NCBI GenBank assembly: GCA_014549065.1
Contig: JACDOX010000132.1
Coordinates: 892,747 to 956,746 of the forward strand
From: Cardinalis cardinalis
Taxonomy: Eukaryota > Chordata > Aves > Passeriformes > Cardinalidae
Length of the DNA stretch: 64,000 nucleotides
Reading direction: 5' to 3'
Each line of letters begins with the position of its first letter. Position 1 is the first letter of the stretch. A program made the position numbers and the translations under genes. The notes below the pieces were generated by a model. The model did not search any database, was not told the origin of the DNA, and worked only from the letters and a program-made list of their open reading frames with translations. Shown here piece by piece: positions 52,245 to 62,987 of the stretch.

Positions 52245-52450
52245 ATTTCACAGAATGGCTGAATACATTGTAAAGTCTATGTTGAAAGGAACTTTTGGAG
52301 ATCTCCTGTTCAAAACAGGGCTTTAGATTAGCTTATCCAGGAGTCCTGACAATAGTGTTGCATATTTCCAAGGAAGGACACTCTNCCATTTCCCTGGGTA
52401 ACCTATTTATATGTTTAATAGCTGTCATGGCAAAATTTTCGGCAAGTCTG
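52245..52450 (-). mobile_element. Old CR1-like fragment, - strand
   Basis: The segment begins with TTCACAGAATGGCTGAATA and continues with GGAGATCTCCTGTTCAAAAC and CATTTCCCTGGGTAACCTAT. This follows the order of the antisense CR1 3' end but is heavily diverged. Boundaries are approximate. Confidence 0.6.
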
Positions 52451-53738
52451 GGATCCCTGAGCTGGTTAAGGCTTGATAGCTGAAAAGAGGTAGATTCATT
52501 TTCTCAATAACAACTTGGTAAATATGTAAACTTAACATAGAATAAATGGCACCAGAAAGTTGGATGGACGAACTGCTATGTCTGTGTTGTCCAAACTGCA
52601 GATTTCTTAATGTTATGGAATCAGGTTACATTTGTTTGGACTCCTGNGATATTTGTATGATGTAAGGAGGTCAAAGAGCAGAGGGCAAAGCCCTGACTGC
52701 AGTGAAAACCCATTGGTAGCTCACACTGCAGGAGCTGCAGATCTGCCAACTAGCCGAGCTTAGCAAGGAAGGTCCCATCGTAGAGCAGAGGCAAGAGCCT
52801 TAACTTAGAGAGATGCAGAGAGAGTTGCTTCACAGAGAATGAATAATCATCATGTAGAGCCAAATTGGAATAAGTTACTGAGAGTAAAAAAGGCAATTCA
52901 TACTTCAATGCTCCTTTATTTCTTTGCTATTTACCATTGAAGATAAGATCACCAGTAAATGAATAGCCTTGGCTTTTAAACTTGATATAAATCAAGTTTA
53001 TGCTATAATGCATCAGTTTTTAATATCTACCAGTGGGTGCTTTAAAGAAACTTGATTTCTATTAAGTAAAGGCCTTACATGTACTGAGAACTGGAAGTTT
53101 GATTATATTTAAAACTGAGCACCAAAATTACAAGTCACTCTCAAAAAAATAGGCCTAACTGCAGCAGTATTCAACTTGGCAAGCTGAACAATTGTAAGGA
53201 AACTAAACATGTCTGTGTTTTCTAGCAATGTGAGTTATCCCATTACCAAGTAATACCTTTGTTTATGAGATTTCTTTCAATTCTGGAAGCAATTTATGCT
53301 TTTATGCAGCGTTAAGAACAACACCATCAAAGTCAATTAGCTAAAATCACTAACACGTATTGAAGTGCTACATCCATTTGAAATGTGCTGCTGTGTGTTA
53401 GTCTTTAGCTTCACATATTGGGGAGCACAACCACTCTCTGAATAGGAAAGTCCAGATGTTTTCTGTGTATTATTGCTTCTTTCTCTTCAATAACATGACC
53501 CACCAGAAGAGCATTCGTATGCACAAAGACCTAAAAAAGGGGGAAAGACCTGACTTATTAAGTCTTCAAAGTTGTTTTTAATGTAATTTTAAACCACCAA
53601 AGAATTTAAGATTAGGCAGCTGTTGATATATCTAAGTAGTGCTATGAAAGTGAAACAGAAATCAGCTTGAAGGTGCTTCCAAAATATTGATCTATGGTTT
53701 AAATACAGACTTACATGTGATTTTAGTATACTGCCCAG
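52451..53738. other. C9: Sequence directly upstream of C9 exon 2
   Basis: No exon is identified. In other vertebrates C9 exon 1 encodes the signal peptide and ends in phase 1. Candidate ATGs here (for example near 53455) run into polar sequence or stops before a GT donor. The stretch may be intron 1 of C9 or intergenic. Confidence 0.4.
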
Positions 53739-53884
53739 GACTGTACTGGAATGCTTTGTTTGACAGCTCTTCAGAAAAAGCNTTCCACAGGGGAACAAGG
53801 GAACTGAATGCTCCATCCCCAATAGATTGCAAACTGAGCAGCTGGAGCGCGTGGGGGCCCTGCGACCCATGCACCAATCAAAGG
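53739..53884 (+). CDS. C9: C9 exon 2 (mature N-terminus and TSP1 start)
   Basis: This 146-nt exon starts at TGCCCAG|GA and exits in phase 0 at CAAAGG|GTAAGC. Phase 1 entry fits a preceding signal-peptide exon. It encodes a variable N-terminus, then PIDCKLSSWSAWGPCDPC, with the WxxW C-mannosylation motif of the TSP1 repeat. The acceptor is my choice; TCTTCAG at 53773 and TCCACAG at 53790 are alternatives but have the wrong phase or give a shorter N-terminus. One N at 53782 is an Ala third position. Confidence 0.8.
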
Positions 53885-56800
53885 GTAAGCTGAACTTGGA
53901 AGTCTTTGTTCCAAAGTCACAACCAAAGGGATATCTGTCTGCCTTTTGGTTATCAGAAAGTGTCAGATTTCAGCTCTTAATACTGTATGTTCATGATTTG
54001 ATGAAATCCATAATTATGTCAGATTTTGAAGCCATAGAGTAAGAGAATACTACAACCAGTTGTGAAATNCTGCTCAAGTGTTCTCACTCAAAAAGGTTTT
54101 TTCATAGAAAGTATATATGGAAAAACTTTCATAGAAAGTATCTATGCTTAAAACTTTATTTTTCAATACATTCTTCCCTTTTTAAATTAAAAAAACCAAA
54201 ACAAACAAACAAATAAAACAAACAAAAAAACCAACAATCAAAAAAAAACCAAAAAAAAAAACCCACCACAATTTCTTTTCCATAGCAAATTTTTATTTCC
54301 TTAGGGGAGTTCTTTCAGGGCTTNAAAAATAAAAAAATTGAAAACATATATGAAAACATAAATTATTCATTTCCATACTAGACAGAGATAAACAAAATAA
54401 TGAAGTAAACAAAATAGTGAAAATTAGCATCTTTACATACTATCTAAGTNTTATTAATCATAATTATTATTTCAATGTTATTTTATTCATTAATTTTGCC
54501 TGTGGATTTTCAACAAAAAATTCACCAAAGATGTATAGTTTTGAAAAGCTCTAAGTTCAGCTGGAAACCCATAAGTTCTGGTAGAGTTCTCTTTTCTCCC
54601 TGAGCAACATTAACGGTGTTATTTCTCTTTCAAGTTTCGTTCCAGACGTATTGAAAGATTTGGGCAGTTTGGTGGAAAAGCATGCCTGGAGGCCCTAGGA
54701 GACACACAAACCTGTAAAACCAACAAAGCCTGTCCTGAAGACCCAGAACCAGACTGTGGTGCTGACTTTCAGTGCAGTTCAGGTAGGGTTTGTTTTCATG
54801 CCGTAGCAAGTAAAGCAGTAACTCANAAACCACATTTTAGTTCTGTGAATAAGTTACATCAGCCTCATGCTAGCACTTAAAAACAGTCCATGGGCAGGTG
54901 TGCTCAAAACCACAATGCCAAAACACAGCAGCAAAACCACTTAATACGGGGTACATTCCTCTCATCTTCCATTTTAATTTGCACCTAATTTAAATTCTTC
55001 TGTAGCTTCTACTCCATGGTTAGAAGCACCATACTGACCACATCCTTTCTTCTAGCTTAACTGCCCAACTTGCTACAGGATCACTAGGTTTTACAAAAAA
55101 TCACCAGGAAAATAAAAAAACTATGACNGAAGGAATATTAACAGAATGGATAAGGAAGTTTACCAATCTAGNTGACATGATACCTGCTACTTGGAGCATC
55201 TATCTAGATCCAGTTGGAGTATGCATCTAGATCCAAAATAAGATATAAATTTGTAAAGTGATACAAGGCATACAAATGTAGTACTCAAGATTCATCAGAA
55301 ATCAAAATAAAGTAGGAAAAGTTAATAGTAGTAAAAACTAGTCAAAACAAAACCAGAATTATGGTAAATAAAGTTAAAGTTCNAAGCCAATTTTTGTACT
55401 GCTTTTAACTCAAACACTGAAAAATTGCAATTAAAGCANTTTAAAATTAGAAAGTAAACCTTTAACTACTAGTTCAGAAAGATTGTGTGGCATTTAGAGG
55501 TGAGGTTGATGATATCAAAATGTTTATTTATTATGCTACAGCTAATTTACTAAAGTCTTTAAATCCTGTAGGGAAAAAAAAAACCAAAAACAACCATTTT
55601 TGTAAAACTACATCATATGTAAACTCAGGAAAGTTACTACTTCCCTGTTGCTTTAGAGCACAAATCACTATAGTTTTGGACACTACATGTCCATATTATT
55701 CAAATAATATAGCCCAAACAGCAACAATTTAAATGATTTAGAAAGATTTTTTTGTTGATGTGGCATTGATATATCCCTGTATTCTCTTAACACAAATAAC
55801 AAATCCCAACCAACCAAGCATTTGAACTTTATTATAGAACAGTCTAGATTGCAACAATTTTCTTAGATGACAGCAGTTCTCCTGCAACTTANTTTTCTCA
55901 GTCATCCTACTAACTTACATTTAACAGTAGTATGCAGGTTTTTTCATTTGAAAGTGGGAGAGCATAGGATATTAATCCCTCAAGACAACAGTAGAACTAT
56001 ACATAGAGGAAGATCTTAATAAAGAGTAGCTGAGGGTGCCATTTAAAGTCCATCTTGATAAAAATGCATTCAGGCAATGCTTTATTCCTTGCTCAGGTCG
56101 ATGTATAAAGCAAAGACTTGTGTGCAATGTGGATAATGACTGTGGAGACTTTTCTGATGAAGATGACTGTGAATCTGACCCACGGTCACCATGCCGAAAC
56201 CATGATATTGATGTGTCTGAAGTTGGCAGGACTGCAGGACATGGGTATGTAGTAAAGGGCCTAGTGAAGAGTTTGGGATTGTCTCCAAAGCCAGCTGAAA
56301 AAACTGTGTCACACTGACATTCCCAAAAATGGAATATGAATCATGGTAGCATTAGCCTTTTCAAGAAAACTTAACTACCATTTTATTTTGTATACTTGGG
56401 AGGATAAAACATGCAGTGTAATATGCACTGCAGACAGTATAAATGGATCATAATGTTAGTAAAAAGAATCATACATACATGTCATATGAATAAACTTACA
56501 TTTTATTTAAATGTAAATTTTACAGGTATATAGATTTGTTTCCAATGATATTTCACAGCAATCAATAATTGTCAATTATTTTGCTAAAATGCATGTCTAA
56601 AAGGGAGAAAATATCTCTTGACTATTTATATAATGGGACGCCTTACTGCAACAACACTATGCACAGTTTTCTTCCAGTATTTCATTGTCCACTTCCTGAT
56701 CTTTGCTGTTTACAGGAGCATTCATCATTAATCTAAGTTGAAAATTAATCTTTCTGTTCTCAGATCCTGCTGGATTTCTTTCATCTCTAACAAAAAGAAA

Positions 56801-59800
56801 ACGTGACATATTGTTTACCTACAAATAGAGTTACAAGGCAGCAATTCAAACTGAACAGAAGATAAAAGTACACTACAGCACCAGAGTGTGTTTAATGAAA
56901 ATTATACATCCTTTTCATTTAATTTCTTACTGTGCAAGAGCAAAAATGCTGGTTTTTTAGCATGGGGAAGTAAACCAAGCATAAATGCAATTTTAGAAGC
57001 TATTACAATCTGTTACTAAAATCTTGCATGAAAAAGTGTTCTATAGAGATTCATTAATGACACTAATCTGGTGACTTTGATAGCTTGCTTACCACTTTCT
57101 ACACTCAGAAAGGCGCACATGGATTTGCCAGATGCAAATATTGGAAATACTGAAAAGATTGAAATNTATCAAACATGCACAAAAGGGCAAATAAATTATA
57201 CAGAATCCTCCAAGGAGTTATTTTTGGAAGTATTTCTTGTACATCAGTATAGAGATGCATAGAGGTATACAGCTGATGTGCCTGCCTCCCTGGTTTTGTA
57301 ATGGTTTAGATTTCCTCTCTTATACTCCAGGAAATGCTGCCATTCTACTAGNTCACACCCTGCAAGACGAGACAATGCTAGGAGTAGCTGTATATTCCTT
57401 CTAAACATTTGATGGATGTTGTACACACTTGATAAANAAGTGCCTACCAGCAAATAAAGTAATATGAGTTATTAAAAATACATATGGCTGTTTAGATGTA
57501 CATTTTAAGTCTACAAGGAATGCTTTCTCACAGATGTACTTTTCAAGAACAAATGCTCTTTCTTACAAATATATTGGTAAGGAAAAATGTTTTTTACCTC
57601 CTTTTATGCCTAAGGTTTTCACCATGTTTGAGGTTTAATGTCTTTTATTTGTTTATTTCTCATATATGATCCTTCAAAAACTTTACAAAACATGTAACTA
57701 TCTCCAGTATACATATGAGAAGCCACAAGAGATGAGACAANCTGCTTGGATGGAGCAAGATCCAGTTCCACAGCTATAGTTTCTATCTCTGACAGAATAC
57801 AGCTTTTCCAGTCTACAGATCACNTACAGATCATGTGCTGACGTAACTTCTCTTGTATTTCTCTTGTAGAATCAATGTTTTAGGGATGCAACCAATGGCC
57901 AGCCCATTTGACAATGACTTTTTCAATGGTCTTTGTGAGCGGGTGCGTGATGGGAACACACGGACGTACTACCGCAAGCCGTGGAATGTGGCTGTTCTCA
58001 CTTATGATGTAAGTTTAAATCCTTTGCAAGATATCATGTGCTTAANTGAATGCCAGCTCCTGGAATATTCTTGGAAGGCTCAGCATATCTCTTGAGCCAG
58101 ACAGCAACTTTTTAGGCTCAAGCTTATGCTAAAGTCCAGAGGAAAAGAGGTTGTGTTATCATTTACTTTGGCAGTTAAGCTCAGTTACGCCAGACAAATT
58201 CCCACATCTTTGTGCTGCACCTTTGCACAATAAATGGAACTATCACTCTGGAATGTCTGAAATATGANCAGAAGAAATAAACAGAAGATGTACAGAAAGG
58301 ATTATGATACCCAACTTTTACTAGGTAGAAGACAAAATAAGCTACATTTTCAAGGACATGTAAAAGCCTCTGATTAAAAGGCAGACATCATAATACAATA
58401 CTCTGGTCCTACTTGTTTTTTTCTGACCAGTGATGATTTTCTCTGTCCCACTGGGGAAAAAAAAAATGTTAGGCTTTAAAGTCTCAGACTGTGACTTTCA
58501 GTGAGGTTTGAACACCAAAAATGTTGATCATTGTTGAAAAAATGTTAGACACTTTTCTGAAATCAGAGCACAGTTTTGCCTTCTAAATTACTGTAAGTAG
58601 GAACTTGATAAAACAAATACAATTTAAACCAGATCTTTTCTGAAATGAGTAAATCTGACCCAGAGATCTCTGGTTATGTTTGGTTATTATACATAAAAAT
58701 TCTCAGTTGCTAAAATGTGATGTTCTGCTAAAGTATAATAAAATAACTGGATTAGTTATTATTTGCTGTAAGAAAAGAAGGCTGAATCATAATTCTGACT
58801 TATTTCAGAAGTCAGGAGCTTTTAGCAAATTTTAACTCTGTTTTAGGAAAGAGAGACTATTATTCTTCACATAGAGTCATGGAGTCTCCTGAGCTGGAAG
58901 AAACCCAAAAGGCTCATTGAGTCTAACCCCTGGCTTTGCACAGGACACCACAAGGGTCACNCCTGAGAGCATTTTCCAAATGCTTCTTTGAGCTCTGCCA
59001 GGNTGGTGCTGTGACCACTTCCTTGGGGAGATGTTCTAGTGCCCAACCATCCTTTGGGTGAAGAAACTTTTTTAATATCCAAGCTAAACCTCATGTCACA
59101 CAACTTCAGGCCATTCCCTCAGGTCCTGTCCCTGTCACCAGGGAGCAGAGATCAGTGCCTGCCTCTCCTCTTCCCTCACAAGGAAGCTGTAGACAGTGTA
59201 AAGGGACTGTTGACACACATAAATTACTTTTACAGTGTTACATGCTGAGATTTATTAGTCACTAAATTATTGTCACTGCAGCTTTCTGTTCANTTTGAAC
59301 CACTGAACTGATCCCAATGAGATAGTTTGTGAGGAAGTGCTATTTCCATTTGTTTTGGTTTAAAAGGAAAAAGAGCTGTAAGAAAATGCATTTATATGCT
59401 CTGTAACAAGTAAAGCTTTAAAGTGCTACATANATTTTTCAACTACTGCCTGTTGTTTTCTAAAACAACCTTTTTTCTATCTTTTCTCAGACAAAAGCAG
59501 ACAAAACTTTCTCATCTGTGTACTACCATGATCGTGTGAAAATGTTACAAGAAGTTTACATAGAAAAACAGAAATATTTTAGTGTTGATGCCTCTCTGAA
59601 ATACACACCTACTGATGGGAGCAACAAAAATGATTCAGGAGGAAATTTCAAATATGACTACAGAAAGAATTATACTTTTGGTTCCATCCTGCAAAGCGAC
59701 ACAGAAAGGGTGAGATTAATTCTTCTAAATTTTTAATGTAACTATTTTACAAATGGTACNGTTTATGCACTGTTAGAATTAGGCAATAATAATCTAAGTA

Positions 59801-62800
59801 TTCTAGTGAGCTGCTGATTTTTAAAATTTTTTTTAATGAAATACTGGGTTAAGATTTCAGACACAGCCAAATGGCAACTCAAAGTATCTTTCCCACTGTT
59901 TATCTTCGACTAGCAAGCACTCTCACCTTCATCAGGGGCTTGGTGTTGGAAAGGATCAAGATGTCTGGTCTCATCCTGATTGAAGAGCAGCTCTGAGCTA
60001 GTGCAATGTGGGCAAATTAGATCAAGACCTATGATGAAAAATTGCCACTGAGCAGGCCTATACTACATAAACACAAAATAAATTTTAGGAATAATGACCA
60101 AAAGGTCAAATCTCAGATATGTGGGTATACGTGTACTAATAAACTAGCCAAAGCTACAGGGAACAGGCACTAGCACTGGTACAAAGATAAACCACAGTTT
60201 TACCAACTTGCTGGCACAACTTAAGTCAGTACTAGTTCTCATAAGCAATGCCCATCCTGCACTTCCCCACAGCATGTTTGAAGGGAATGTTCTTGTAGAC
60301 AGTCTGGAGAAAAGCAAGCCCATTTTGGGACTGTGCATAAGCCATACCTCTACCTGCCCTTTGAAACAGTGGAAAGACCCTGCCCCATTTTATTTGATAG
60401 TAAAGACATAGCCTTAGCATTTAGTGAGGTCAAAATGAAATAGATCACAAAAAGTGATGTTAGGCACATTGTTGTTGAATCCCAGGCAGCAGCTAAGCCC
60501 CAGGCAGCTGCTTCTTCACTCCCCTACCAGCAGGTTTGAGGAGATAATGGGAAGAGTAAAAACAAGAGAACTCCTGGGTTGAGATAAAGTTTAACAGGAA
60601 AACAAAATCCACGCACACAAACAAAGCAAAACAAGGAATTCTCTCACTGCTTCCCACGGGCAGGCAGGTGTTCAGGCACCTCCAGAAAAGCAGGGCTCTA
60701 TCACATGTAAATTAAACTTGAATAAACAAATGCCATCACTCCAAACATCCCCCCTTTCCTCCTTCTTTAACCTGCTTTATATGCAGAGCCCAATGTCATA
60801 AGGTATGGAAAAATCCTTTGGATCAATCTGAGTCACCTGTCNCAGCTGTGNATCCCCCAAACTCCCAAGCAGCCCCAACTTCCTTCCCAGCACAGCAGTA
60901 CAAAAAGAAGAAAAGGTCTTGGCTGTGTGTAAGCAAGGTCCAGCAGTAACAAAAACATCTCTGCATTATCAAGCCTGTGTCCAGCAAAAAACCCAAACAC
61001 AGTCCCATGCTAGCCACTGTGAAGAAAATTAACTTTTTCCTCAGCCAAAATGAACAGAACACAACATTATGGCCTAATCCAGCAGCTGTGTGCCAATGGA
61101 ACTAACTGATTACATCATATACAATTTTCCACACTTTGTGCCAAGGTCTGTGACTACAATATGCCACCATATACAATGCATATCAACTCCACAGAGCTGA
61201 AGTGCACCATGTGCATGGAATACTAGATTTGCCTCAACTAATTAATGATTTCAAGTTTGTCGGTCTTGTTGCCTAGGACCCATTCAGAGCTCTGGAGGTT
61301 GAATAGATATAAGGAAAAGCTAAACTAAGTTTTATCACCGATTAATTGAAATAGTGCTGAAGAAAAAGATCTGCACAATAAAGATAAGCTGAACCCAACA
61401 TTGCCTTTGTACTGGTATGAGTTTTCCTGGGATGGAAACAAACCATTTAAACCTCAAACGATGAATCTTCAAAGACATAAAATATCAAGCTCTATAGCTC
61501 AGGGGGTTTTAATGTCTGCTTATAGTCTAGTGGTTTGTGATAGGAGCTTTGGACTCAAATTTTTGCTGAGAGATCAGTTCAGAGAATGAGTCACAACCTG
61601 TCACAAGAAGACCTTTCTATCACTGCAAAGTCACAGGACTCCAGGGCAGTGAAGTGAAAGTCCCTGCATGAGAACCCTCCAGAGCCCACCCGAAAGTTTA
61701 AGTCATAATCCTGGAGGTGTCTGGAGGCACTTGGCAAGAAACTGTGTATGCTGGTTGGCAGGAATACAGCACCTACAAAAATTTCCTCACAGTGATTTAG
61801 ATACCTGAAGATTTCTGCCAGTCTTAAGCAGCATCTGAGTCAGCAGTTTAAGATCCTTTTAATGGTGCTGGATAACATAATGGTCAGGAGTAAGGTCCCT
61901 TTTACATACCTCCTATTGGGCACTACTATTAAGGGAGCCACATAAATACTGCAAATAATAATGGGGTTTAGAAGGCCTGTGTTCCCTTAGAGTCTTAAGT
62001 ACAACTATTTCACAAGATTATATTTCACAAGTTATGGGCAGTAGCTAGGTCCTAACTTAGAATCTGATATGAAATCACCTGGAGTGAAATTTATTAAAAT
62101 ATCAGTTGTTATATCTAGACTTACAATGTATGTATGGCTCAAATACATAATATGGAGGTTTTTTTCCTCATTAATTTTCCTTTTATGATGTTGGTTTGGA
62201 GTTTTTTGTTTTTAATTGGAACTGTGCTCTTCTTTCTAACAGTGAGAAGGGTTTTGTTTTTAATTGGACCTGTGCCCTTCCTTCTGACAATCTGAGAATA
62301 ACAGGGAAGTGGTCCAAAAAGAGAGAGAACTTAGGTCTGCTCTGACTATAAACAAAGAGGAAACTCCATCTGACCTGAGTGGGCAGCTTCTGCTACTTAG
62401 CAAGCCATGTAGAACTACTTTTCAATGTTACAAAAGTCAGAAAACCACTTTTCAGTAGGTATTGTGCTTCAAGACACCTGTTGTCAAATAGATCACAAAG
62501 GCCTTGCTGAAATAAGGGAAGAGTTCTAAATTGGAAGAACTAAAATAACTCTCTTGCTGGTTCCTCAGTTTAGATCAGAGAGCTTTCTAATTGTTATAAA
62601 ACAAATTTGTCCTGTTTCCATAATGCTAGATTGAATGCCACGTTGAAAAGTTCTGCAGCTTCTTTACAAGTAAAACAGAATAGATTTTTGTGCTGTGCTG
62701 CATACCAGAATGGCACTCTCTTCTCTTTTTTTCTCCCTACATTCAGAACCAAACCTTTCTGCATGTAAAAGGACAGATTCAGCTGGGAAGATTCCAAATT

Positions 62801-62987
62801 CGGAGTCGTGATGTTCGTCTCACAGATAGTTTCCTTGATGATTTAAAATTTCTGCCTGCTGAATATGACAAGGGGGAGTATTTCAAATTCCTAGAAGACT
62901 ATGGAACTCACTATGCAGTCTCTGGAAGTGTAGGAGGAAAATATGAACTTGTTTACGTGCTGGATAATTATGCTATGTCTCGACTAG
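53739..62987 (+). CDS. C9: C9, complement component 9 (partial gene: exons 2-7, missing both ends)
   Basis: C9 is the secreted pore-forming component that polymerises to complete the membrane attack complex of complement. Six exons join in frame. They encode a thrombospondin type-1 repeat (WSAW motif and paired Cys), an LDL-receptor class A repeat with the calcium-binding DCGDFSDEDDCE end, and the first part of the MACPF domain, including the signature YGTHY (62900-62914) and the strand KYELVYVL. The order TSP1-LDLRA-MACPF matches C9; C6, C7 and C8 have additional modules. The place next to DAB2 in the same orientation is the conserved C9 locus. The signal-peptide exon was not found, and the second half of MACPF and the EGF module lie beyond 64000. 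The visible part is intact, with no stop or frameshift. Confidence 0.95.
54102..54149. repeat. Short direct duplication in C9 intron 2
   Basis: A unit of about 19 bases (TTCATAGAAAGTAT followed by ATATG or CTATG) occurs twice, separated by a few A-rich bases. It looks like a small replication-slippage duplication. Confidence 0.7.
54187..54271. repeat. A-rich (CAAA-type) simple tract in C9 intron 2
   Basis: The tract consists of A with regularly interspersed C (CAAA, CCAAAA), like those beside DAB2 exons 3 and 13. It ends about 360 nt before exon 3 of C9. Confidence 0.85.
54635..54782 (+). CDS. C9: C9 exon 3 (TSP1 end and LDLRA start)
   Basis: This 148-nt exon (acceptor TTTCAAG, donor TCAG|GTAGGG) encodes FRSRRIERFGQFGGKAC, completes the TSP1 repeat, and starts the LDLRA module (CGADFQCSS). 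It is phase 0 in and 1 out. Confidence 0.95.
56097..56244 (+). CDS. C9: C9 exon 4 (LDLRA end and start of MACPF)
   Basis: This 148-nt exon enters in phase 1 after GCTCAG. It encodes GRCIKQRLVCNVDNDCGDF, the SDEDDCE calcium cage, and the PCR...RTAGHG lead into the MACPF domain. It exits in phase 2 at CATGG|GTATGT. Confidence 0.95.
57870..58008 (+). CDS. C9: C9 exon 5 (MACPF)
   Basis: This 139-nt exon enters in phase 2 after CTTGTAG. It encodes INVLGMQPMASPFDNDFFNG, then DGNTRTYYRKPWNVAVLTYD, typical of C9. It exits in phase 0 at GAT|GTAAGT. Confidence 0.95.
58870..59205 (-). mobile_element. CR1 retroposon fragment, - strand, in C9 intron 5
   Basis: Antisense CR1 wording runs in order: ATAGAGTCATGGAGTCTCCT, GAGCATTTTCCAAATGCTTC, GTGCTGTGACCACTTCCTTG, CCATCCTTTGGGTGAAG and AGGCCATTCCCTCAGGTCCT. 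It belongs to a CR1 subfamily different from the pair near 49-50 kb. It is inserted antisense to C9 and is non-coding. Confidence 0.85.
59491..59709 (+). CDS. C9: C9 exon 6 (MACPF, first membrane-inserting region)
   Basis: This 219-nt phase 0-0 exon (acceptor TTCTCAG, donor AGG|GTGAGA) encodes TKADKTFSSVYYHDRVK and the polar segment that in C9 unfurls as part of the first transmembrane hairpin. It is shorter than the human exon and has no cysteine, whereas human C9 carries two adjacent Cys here, as I recall. Two N-glycosylation sequons (NDS, NYT) are visible inside it. Confidence 0.93.
60440..61075 (-). mobile_element. Avian endogenous-retrovirus LTR-like element in C9 intron 6
   Basis: The segment has wording I recall from widespread avian LTR elements: AGAACTCCTGGGTTGAGATA, CACTGCTTCCCACGGGCAGG, CTGCTTTATATGCAGAGC, and near its end GAAGAAAATTAACT. 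On the - strand a TATAAAGCAGG box is present, so the LTR points opposite to C9. Boundaries are approximate. No retroviral coding region accompanies it. Confidence 0.6.
62201..62296. repeat. Imperfect tandem duplication, two units of about 46-48 bp
   Basis: Unit 1 (62201-62246) and unit 2 (62249-62296) share TTGTTTTTAATTGGA-CTGTG, C-CTTC-TTCT and a GAG end, with scattered differences. The divergence shows the duplication is not recent. It lies about 450 nt upstream of C9 exon 7. Confidence 0.8.
62747..62987 (+). CDS. C9: C9 exon 7 (MACPF core with signature)
   Basis: This 241-nt exon (acceptor ATTCAG, donor CTAG|GTATGC) begins with NQTFLHVKGQIQLGRFQIRS and continues to the MACPF signature YGTHY (62900-62914) and VGGKYELVYVL. 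It exits in phase 1. An NQT sequon spans its first codons. Further exons are outside the window. Confidence 0.95.

Noticed and set aside
53215..53241. Short ATG frame ending at a GTGAGT donor, as possible C9 exon 1
   Set aside because: Only seven codons, with no hydrophobic core, and wrong phase for exon 2.
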